This document shows positions 1-4,779 of a DNA stretch of 9,462 nucleotides, piece by piece. The stretch is from Clostridia bacterium. Lineage in GTDB: Bacteria > Bacillota > Sulfobacillia > SLMV01. Below the pieces are notes generated by a model, which had not been told where the DNA came from, made no database searches, and saw nothing but the letters and a program-made list of their open reading frames with translations. The position numbers and the translations under genes were made by a program. Within the stretch, counting starts at the first letter, position 1. Each line of letters opens with the position of its first letter. The stretch is taken from contig SLMV01000171.1 of NCBI GenBank assembly GCA_007133365.1, positions 1 through 9,462 on the forward strand, in the 5' to 3' direction.

Positions 1-2
1 AG

Positions 3-107
3 GTAGCGGATCGTATCGTTTGCTTGCCGGTGCATCAATATTTGGAGTCCGATGAGATCGCTTACGTTATGCATCATACCAAGGAAGTGATGCAATCGCT
101 CGGGTAA
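3..107 (+). CDS. DegT/DnrJ/EryC1/StrS-family aminotransferase, C-terminal fragment
   Basis: Only the last 34 codons are present; the gene enters from the left edge and ends at TAA 105-107. The reading frame gives a short strand with a V-C-L-P-V-H segment followed by a helix beginning around the E-S-D-E-I residues and ending in K-E-V-M-Q-S-L-G. This resembles the extreme C-terminus of PLP-dependent sugar aminotransferases of the DegT/DnrJ/EryC1 family, where an 'sLP.hp.L...ei..V...i' pattern closes the small domain. Such enzymes transfer an amino group to keto-sugar nucleotides for surface polysaccharide or secondary-metabolite sugars. The catalytic lysine and PLP-binding region lie outside the window, so the assignment rests on this tail alone. 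No T-rich terminator follows at once; a small hairpin (156-160 with 164-168) lies about 50 bases downstream. Confidence 0.6.
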   Translation, partial: VADRIVCLPVHQYLESDEIAYVMHHTKEVMQSLG

Positions 108-593
108 CCCTTTCGATGATCAGCGCTACCCTAGAGGCAGTCTTTGCTGGACATCCTCCCGATGGGAGTGCTGCGTCCCTTCGAGTGAGCGGTAGGCCGC
201 CTCGACCAGGAACATGATCCGTCACGAATCCGCTGATCGGATCACGTAGGGGTCGTGATGGTCCAAGATTTGTAATGGCGAGATCACCAACGAAAATGGA
301 TACAAAATGATCAGCCCGAGAGAGCGTCTGACTGACCGTGAGATTGTAAGCGATTGCAGCCTTCCTTATAGAAACAAGTGATGAGGTTGGAGCCTGTAGG
401 CAATCAGGGATGGCATGGATTCTAAGGACGAATCCAGTAATCGGAATTAAGATCGATTAGGAGAACGAAGTTATCGGGACGGCCAAGAGAAAAAGACGCT
501 CGCAATACGCCATCGCCTGTTCGTCTAGGGTTGGAACAACGGCTCTCGTCGCCTCAAGGAGGCATGATGCCAGAGACTTGGGAGACAGCGGCT
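108..593. other. Gene-free stretch with several short inverted repeats
   Basis: I found no ORF with a ribosome site and recognisable protein. Perfect short inverted repeats occur at 156-160/164-168, 215-221/238-244 (7 bp), 241-246/254-259 (6 bp, sharing bases with the previous one), 416-422/430-436 (7 bp, 7-base loop), 438-443/454-459 (6 bp) and 552-556/560-564 (5 bp). The last one lies just beyond the minus-strand TIGR04076 gene and could help end that transcript, but it has no T-run. One minus-strand frame is open for long stretches with few stops but has no good start, so a decayed gene is possible. Confidence 0.5.
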
Positions 594-842
594 TTAGTGA
601 TGTCTAGAATTCACTCGTGTTAAGCGAAAGACGACTCTATTCTCTGGATCCGGACAGGCGATATCGATCGTCCACGGAGGTTTTTTCCCCTGGCGACTCA
701 AGTGAATCCAGGGAAGAAGTGAACAAAAAGCGGAAAGACAGATGCCCTCGGGGGTCCAACGTTCAATCGACCAGCATTCGCCGATTTCGTGCCCGGAACC
801 ACACGCTCCTGCTTTTTCAATGACTTCTACTTTGACGCTCAT
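594..842 (-). CDS. TIGR04076 family protein (small Cys-rich, function unknown)
   Basis: This 82-residue protein matches the TIGR04076 pattern: an N-terminal strand V-K-V-E-V-I, a G-H-E-I-G turn (residues 17-21), a P-E-G-I-C segment (31-35), L-P-W-I (43-46), and the family hallmark C-P-D-P-E-N at 63-68 followed by V-V-F and a final strand. Cysteines at 14, 23, 35, 40 and 63 could bind metal or form redox pairs, but no function is established for the family. Its length is normal for the family. ATG 842 is chosen because GAGGAG lies 8 bases before it; a GTG three codons earlier (851) overlaps that ribosome site and is less likely. The stop of the small upstream minus-strand ORF (855-857) sits directly against this ribosome site, as in translationally coupled genes. 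It is the last gene of the minus-strand group. Confidence 0.8.
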   Translation of the reverse strand: MSVKVEVIEKAGACGSGHEIGECWSIERWTPEGICLSAFCSLLPWIHLSRQGKKPPWTIDIACPDPENRVVFRLTRVNSRHH

Positions 843-854
843 GAGTATCACTCC

Positions 855-1103
855 TCATGTTAATTTGGGGTTGCATGGTTTTTCACCGATTGTCGTTCCG
901 AATCCTTTTTCAACATTGGGATCCCCAATCTCGATCATCAGAACGACCGATTCCTGATGGTCAAAACCACCGGTTGGGGTAAAGATAGCAAACCCCGAGA
1001 TCGGCTCGGGGAGGAACGAATTTACGGAAAACCCCGGTTCATTGACGGAAACGAAGGGCCCCGATAATGGCATGGGCATCATCGATGTGGGATGTCCTTG
1101 CAT
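855..1103 (-). CDS. Doubtful small ORF between transglutaminase and TIGR04076 genes
   Basis: An 82-codon open frame lies 13 bases after the transglutaminase stop and ends so that its TGA abuts the ribosome site of the TIGR04076 gene. Position and orientation suit an operon member, and the second half of the product has plausible strand-like stretches (E-S-V-V-L-M-I-E-I and F-G-T-T-I-G). I do not recognise a family, there is no transmembrane or metal motif, and the ATG at 1103 has no good SD sequence. A perfect 7-bp GC-rich hairpin sits inside the frame, which would suit a transcribed spacer equally well. It could be a real hypothetical gene, a decayed one or non-coding spacer. Confidence 0.3.
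   Translation of the reverse strand: MQGHPTSMMPMPLSGPFVSVNEPGFSVNSFLPEPISGFAIFTPTGGFDHQESVVLMIEIGDPNVEKGFGTTIGEKPCNPKLT
993..1011 (-). terminator. Candidate hairpin terminator after the transglutaminase gene
   Basis: CCCCGAG (993-999) pairs perfectly with CTCGGGG (1005-1011) around a 5-base loop. On the minus strand it is followed by TTTGCTATCTTT, a broken T-run, about 105 bases after the transglutaminase stop. It could be a weak or leaky intrinsic terminator or a processing hairpin within the minus-strand transcript. If the small ORF is real, the hairpin lies within coding sequence and would only attenuate. Confidence 0.35.
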
Positions 1104-1116
1104 GGTGTTTTAATGA

Positions 1117-2331
1117 TTACGGGGTAAACCACTCGGAGGTACTTTCAAGGACCCGATACCCCTCATTTAACACGTGAACGAAAAGGCGTGTCTTGGTATC
1201 GACCCTAGCCCTAAGATATAGCGTATATTCACCCGTTGCACCCGGTGGAATACGAAGGGTGTCCGAATGCTTTTGATCAAAAGCCTTATTATCGCCGGCA
1301 TCGAGGTAGGCATAGATGCCCACCGACTCGGCCGACGCGGAGCCTAGGTTTCGGACGGTCACCACCACCTCGACCTCCCCAGTACTCATGACCTTTGACT
1401 GCCATTCGTGGGTCACGAGCGGACCTGCTTTGAGCGGAATAATGATGGCCTCACGTTCCTCGTAATCGGGCGGGATCTGACCAACGGACCATCCTCGGCC
1501 GGTGGTCTCGGCATAGTAGTAATTAGATCCCTCATAAGCATAGGATGCTCCGAGCCAATCGCCGCCTGTTACCCCAACCGCCATATGGCCGGGTTCATCC
1601 GGCAAAATGAGTAACACGGCTTCGATACCTATCCCTTTTAGGAGTGCACCATAGAGAATGCTTTTGTCCTTACAGTCCCCCTCGAGATCCACCAGGGTTT
1701 CGATCGGATAGCGCGTGTATTGGTTGAGGCCTTTGGAAGCATCATCGGTGGCATAAGGGATGCTTTGGACGAACCGGAGGAGGACTTCAACCATCTCTTG
1801 CTCGGAATAGCCTTCTTCGCTTTTGATTTTGGCAAATCTATCGAGAAGAGGGGCAAGTTGATCGGTCTGTCCACCATCGGTGACATAAACGGAAAAGACG
1901 CCATAATCGATAAACGGCAGGCGTGCCCGCTCGACATAGTTTTCATAAAGGGCTTCGGGGGTCCTCAGCGTATAGGTCCACTCTCGATTCCCGTATTCCC
2001 AAATGAATTTGCTCGTGAGGAGATTGCGGGGCGCGTCTTCGGTTATGGGTTGGGCGATTGCTTCCTCTCGGAGGACCACCCGGTCTTCGGATGCGGGGGG
2101 CTCGTCGGCCGGCACCGGTGTGGGAGATGGGAAAGCGGCTTCGGCAGTTTCCGCTTCGCCCTTCGGGGCATCCGTCTCCGGTTCTTGATCGGTGCCGGAG
2201 GGCGCCGTGGCCGTCTCGGAGGTGGGTCCGGCAACCTCGGGAGTGTCCAGGGTCTCACCATCGGCCAGGTGAAGAACCACGAGAAAGCCCAAAAGAACGA
2301 CGAAAAGAAGGATCGCAACGAAGCTTTTCAT
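1117..2331 (-). CDS. Membrane-anchored transglutaminase-like protein with C-terminal beta domain
   Basis: A 404-residue protein. Residues 4-22 form one hydrophobic segment after M-K-S-F, a signal anchor or signal peptide. Residues 25-90 are a low-complexity Pro/Thr/Ala/Glu linker, typical of surface-exposed spacers. Residues about 105-290 hold a transglutaminase-like fold: a catalytic-type Cys220 in G-D-C-K-D-K-S, His249 in P-G-H-M-A-V-G, and an acidic third position at E275 in A-E-T-T-G-R-G-W. Residues about 305-395 form a beta-rich domain (V-V-V-T-V-R-N-L-G), reminiscent of CARDB or Ig-like folds. The protein probably acts outside the membrane, as a protease, peptide cross-linker or binding protein; its substrate is unknown. 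ATG 2331 is preferred over an ATG 11 codons earlier, because GGGGGGTGA, close to a full SD sequence, lies 7 bases before it and the hydrophobic segment then starts at once. It is the first gene of the minus-strand group. Confidence 0.82.
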   Translation of the reverse strand: MKSFVAILLFVVLLGFLVVLHLADGETLDTPEVAGPTSETATAPSGTDQEPETDAPKGEAETAEAAFPSPTPVPADEPPASEDRVVLREEAIAQPITEDAPRNLLTSKFIWEYGNREWTYTLRTPEALYENYVERARLPFIDYGVFSVYVTDGGQTDQLAPLLDRFAKIKSEEGYSEQEMVEVLLRFVQSIPYATDDASKGLNQYTRYPIETLVDLEGDCKDKSILYGALLKGIGIEAVLLILPDEPGHMAVGVTGGDWLGASYAYEGSNYYYAETTGRGWSVGQIPPDYEEREAIIIPLKAGPLVTHEWQSKVMSTGEVEVVVTVRNLGSASAESVGIYAYLDAGDNKAFDQKHSDTLRIPPGATGEYTLYLRARVDTKTRLFVHVLNEGYRVLESTSEWFTP

Positions 2332-2408
2332 GGGATTCTCACCCCCCCTGTTTCCAACGATCAATCAACGCTTCATATCGATGGTCCACGCGCAGTGTTT
2401 ATCTCTAT

Positions 2409-2437
2409 ATTTTAACAGTTAGGAAGGTCTTTCGGAA
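2409..2437 (-). promoter_or_regulatory. Candidate sigma-A-type promoter for the transglutaminase gene
   Basis: On the minus strand, TTCCGA (2437-2432) and TAAAAT (2414-2409) are separated by 17 bases. The -10 matches TATAAT at 5 of 6 positions; the -35 is poor. Transcription would start near 2402, giving a leader of about 70 bases before ATG 2331. It is the best match in the region, but weak. Confidence 0.35.
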
Positions 2438-2485
2438 TATCACCAAAACGCAGGGAGTGGGTCCTTCAGGAATTTAGGAGAGCAT

Positions 2486-2562
2486 CGTTTCCAAAGGGAA
2501 ATCCGTCCGGCGGTTTCCCCCTTCGAATACGGGGTGACAAAAGATGCCTTCGCGGCGGACGG
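2486..2562 (+). other. Overlapping, mutually exclusive hairpins in the divergent intergenic region
   Basis: Three stems share bases: TTTCC 2488-2492 with GGAAA 2497-2501; GGGAAA 2496-2501 with TTTCCC 2514-2519; and CCGTCCG 2503-2509 with CGGACGG 2556-2562. The last encloses smaller stems, including CCCC/GGGG (2517-2520 with 2531-2534) and GCC/GGC (2546-2548 with 2553-2555). The arrangement could be a structured 5' leader for the cyclodeaminase operon, whose first gene starts 138 bases further on, or an operator region. I could not match it to a known riboswitch class. No convincing plus-strand promoter was found for this operon in the 2332-2699 interval, and no gene fits here. Confidence 0.3.
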
Positions 2563-2699
2563 GCTCTCGGGATGAGGGTGGGCGTTGGGGTTGGATGGCG
2601 GCATTTTCGAGTGGTTTAAGGTGGAATGGATCGGCGAGCAGGGTTGATGTCGGTGGTGTCTAAATGAATCAATACCAACGAGGAAAAGAGGAAGCCACG

Positions 2700-3614
2700 A
2701 TGGTCGTTTATCTTTCCGATTCAGCGGTTTGCCGGCAATTGGACTTAGACCTCAGTCTAAAAGCGGTCCGCGAAACCTTTCGGCGAGAAATTGACGGTGC
2801 AGTGCTATTGACGAAACCGCGTGTGGATTATCTGCTTTTCCCGGGTTTTCCCTACGGATATCGGTTGAAGGGGGCAGCCTTTCCCGACCTCAAGGTTGCC
2901 GGACTTCGGGTTGCCCGACATATTCTTCTGAGCGATTGGCCCGATCTGGTGCCGTTTGCTTTGGTGGACGAACAAACGGCGTATCAATATCGGGTGGGTG
3001 CCGTGACCACGGTAGCGTTGGAAGCGTTAGCGCGCAAAAGATTCGATCATCTTTGCCTCTTTGGCGCGGGTCGGCTCGCTCGGGCGACGCTCCGCGCCCT
3101 GACGCACCGGTTTGAATTTGAGGCGGTGAGCATTTTATCGCGAAACCCTGCGAGTCGCATGGCATTGGCCGAGATGTCGTCCGGATGGGGGATCTCGGGG
3201 GTGGCTCGTTGGGATGCCGAAAAAGCGGTGCGCGAGGCCGACCTGATCGTCACCATCACCACGGCGGATGAACCCCTGGTACGAAGGGATTGGGTTTCAA
3301 ATTCGGCGACGGTGGTTTCGATGGGCGGCGCTCAGGAACTGGATTTTGAATTGTTGGCTCGAGCCGGCGATGTGTTCGTGGATGATCTTGCAGGATGTTT
3401 AGAATCCGGGGATCTTGCCCGTGCCAAAGCGGCCGGTCATGACCCCACTCGTTGGGTGTCGGGAACGCTGGCCGGGTGGTGGAGCGGTGCGACGTCGCGT
3501 TCGAAATCCGGTCCGCTCATTCTGATCCCACGCGGTATGGCGTCGATGGATGTCATGCAGGCATATCGGGTGTGGAAGCGGCATCAAAAGAGAGAGGGGA
3601 ATAACAATGGATGA
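2700..3614 (+). CDS. Ornithine cyclodeaminase / mu-crystallin family oxidoreductase
   Basis: A 304-residue protein of the OCD/mu-crystallin family, which includes ornithine cyclodeaminase, archaeal alanine dehydrogenase, and imine reductases and dehydrogenases using NAD(P). Seen in order: an N-terminal Y-L-S-D-S-A-V start; K39-P-R; K65 in D-L-K-V-A-G, where the family carries a substrate-contacting Lys; R98-V-G-A, the counterpart of the conserved R-T-G/A-A; the Rossmann turn G122-A-G-R-L-A127; and a closing E-L-D...VDD...ESGDLARA region (213-242). The loop before E-L-D is short (S-M-G-G-A-Q-E-L-D), so the usual G-x-D-x-P-G-K segment with its catalytic-type Asp looks missing; the reaction may differ from true ornithine cyclodeamination. 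ATG 2700 is chosen because GAGGAA precedes it by about 6 bases and the family normally begins near Y-L-S; an ATG at 2664 lacks a good site. Its stop overlaps the next gene by 8 bases. Confidence 0.85.
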   Translation: MVVYLSDSAVCRQLDLDLSLKAVRETFRREIDGAVLLTKPRVDYLLFPGFPYGYRLKGAAFPDLKVAGLRVARHILLSDWPDLVPFALVDEQTAYQYRVGAVTTVALEALARKRFDHLCLFGAGRLARATLRALTHRFEFEAVSILSRNPASRMALAEMSSGWGISGVARWDAEKAVREADLIVTITTADEPLVRRDWVSNSATVVSMGGAQELDFELLARAGDVFVDDLAGCLESGDLARAKAAGHDPTRWVSGTLAGWWSGATSRSKSGPLILIPRGMASMDVMQAYRVWKRHQKREGNNNG

Positions 3615-4614
3615 ATTGACGATTCGTGACGTCACGGCCCAGCCGGGAGAGAAACGATCAGGTTATCTCGAATCCAGTCGAACGGCATCCCAGATACCGA
3701 TTCATATTCCATTTACAATTGTCAGAGGGGCATCCGACGGCCCGACCCTCCTGGTGTCGTCGGCGGTCCATGGTAACGAAATTACGGGTACCATTGCGTT
3801 AGGCCAGATCTTAAGAGAATTGGATCCGAAGGACCTGGCGGGAACGTTATTGGCCGTTCCGGTGGTTAACACCTCGGCTTTTGAGTTTGATAGCCGTGTG
3901 ACTTACTGGGACGGTCAAATGTTGAGCATCCGAAATCCCGGTTCGTTGGAGGGTTCCATTTCCGAACAGCTGGCCTGGATGTACATTAACGAACTGGCGG
4001 TCCACGCGGATGCGGTCATTGATATTCATTCCGGACGTCAGATAATGCACGTATGGCACAGCCTGATTGAGGAAAACATCGATCCGGATATCACCGAGAA
4101 GTCTCTTCAGATGGCGATGGCCTTTGGTTTATCGCAAATCCTCAAAAACCCGGTGGGGAAAGCGGCCAATTCTCCGGGTAATTGGGACAAACCCTTTTTG
4201 CTGCCAGAGGTCGGGGGTGGTCCCGACTTTTTGCAAAACGGTCACCATCAGATTGCCACCTGCCGACGCGGCATCACCAACGTCATGAAACTGATGGGAA
4301 TGCTCGAAGGGGAAATCAAGACCGAGGCGGATGAAGTGGAGATTCTTACCAACGTCACCAGTGTCTATTCGGGCACGAATGCCGGCATTATGCTTTGGGC
4401 CTGTCAACCGGGTGACGACCTGAAAAAGGGGGATGTTTTTGCTCATGTTTATCATCCCTTTACCGGAGAGCAAATTGGAGCGATTCGTGCACCGGTCGAT
4501 GGGACCGTGGTCAATACCGGCACCTTTTGGCCCGTCATCCATCAGGGCGATTGGCTGGTCTATCTTGCGGATCGACAAGAGACGTTACCCATTCGCTTTA
4601 CTGACATATGGTAA
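3607..4614 (+). CDS. Succinylglutamate desuccinylase/aspartoacylase (AstE/AspA, DoeB-like) family deacylase
   Basis: A 335-residue predicted cytoplasmic zinc amidohydrolase of the M14-like AstE/AspA clan, which removes an acyl group from N-acyl amino acids. The metal site is visible as H55-G-N-E58 and the later His141 in D-I-H-S-G; Glu201 in P-E-V-G-G-G is the likely general base. Residues about 265-325 form the C-terminal beta domain typical of DoeB-like members (V-T-S-V-Y-S-G-T-N-A-G, then A-P-V-D-G-T-V). The length suits the DoeB/EutE-like subgroup. ATG 3607, preceded by GAGAGGGG, overlaps the end of the cyclodeaminase gene (ATGGATGA), so the two are probably translationally coupled. Together they suggest deacylation of an N-acyl (di)amino acid followed by cyclisation or redox chemistry. 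The acyl group and the amino acid cannot be read from the sequence. The metal site looks intact. Confidence 0.87.
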   Translation: MDELTIRDVTAQPGEKRSGYLESSRTASQIPIHIPFTIVRGASDGPTLLVSSAVHGNEITGTIALGQILRELDPKDLAGTLLAVPVVNTSAFEFDSRVTYWDGQMLSIRNPGSLEGSISEQLAWMYINELAVHADAVIDIHSGRQIMHVWHSLIEENIDPDITEKSLQMAMAFGLSQILKNPVGKAANSPGNWDKPFLLPEVGGGPDFLQNGHHQIATCRRGITNVMKLMGMLEGEIKTEADEVEILTNVTSVYSGTNAGIMLWACQPGDDLKKGDVFAHVYHPFTGEQIGAIRAPVDGTVVNTGTFWPVIHQGDWLVYLADRQETLPIRFTDIW

Positions 4615-4635
4615 GTTGGATTCGCTTAGATCATA

Positions 4636-4683
4636 GTAAAAAAAGCAAAAAAGGGCGCCTCTCGATTTTGCTTCGGGAGGCGC
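4636..4683 (-). terminator. Strong hairpin with T-run on the minus strand, possibly bidirectional
   Basis: Bases 4655-4665 pair with 4673-4683 as an 11-bp stem with one T-G wobble and a 7-base loop. Read on the minus strand the stem is followed by CTTTTTTGCTTTTTTTAC, a textbook intrinsic terminator. Read on plus it is preceded by the A-run and followed by TTACCG, so termination of the deacylase operon (stop at 4614) would be less efficient. No minus-strand gene lies immediately to its right. Confidence 0.7.
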
Positions 4684-4701
4684 TTACCGTGGGGGGATGG
4701 C

Positions 4702-4730
4702 TTGAAGCGAGCGAACATAGAGGGTATAAA
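4702..4730 (+). promoter_or_regulatory. Sigma-A-type promoter for the activase fusion gene
   Basis: TTGAAG (4702-4707) and TATAAA (4725-4730) are separated by exactly 17 bases. The -35 matches TTGACA at 4 of 6 positions and the -10 matches TATAAT at 5 of 6. Transcription would start near 4737, giving a leader of about 45 bases. The site lies just after the hairpin that separates the upstream operon, so the giant gene is probably an independent unit. Confidence 0.6.
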
Positions 4731-4779
4731 TGTAGATAAGTTGGCTTGCACATATTGCTGATTAACACGAACGAATAAG

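Noticed and set aside
200..250. Minus-strand R-P-L-R-D-P-I-S-G-F, similar to a polyprenyl-phosphate glycosyltransferase motif
   Set aside because: Sequence on both sides does not continue the family and there is no start codon; a ten-residue match is likely chance.
170..262. Minus-strand peptide resembling a Gfo/Idh/MocA oxidoreductase C-terminus
   Set aside because: It contains an in-frame stop and overlaps a different open frame; similarity is too short to call a pseudogene.
617..1113. Plus-strand frame open from 742 to 1113 apart from one TGA (955-957), ending in a Cys-Pro-Cys tail; considered as a readthrough or small peptide gene
   Set aside because: No selenocysteine-type element or ribosome site, and the first part is antisense to the well-supported TIGR04076 gene.
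1720..2415. Long plus-strand open frame of 231 codons
   Set aside because: It lies antisense to the transglutaminase-like gene, whose catalytic motifs, signal segment and ribosome site are clear; the plus product shows no family features.
4129..4578. Minus-strand 149-codon frame antisense to the deacylase
   Set aside because: Shadow of a clearly coding gene with an intact zinc site on the plus strand.
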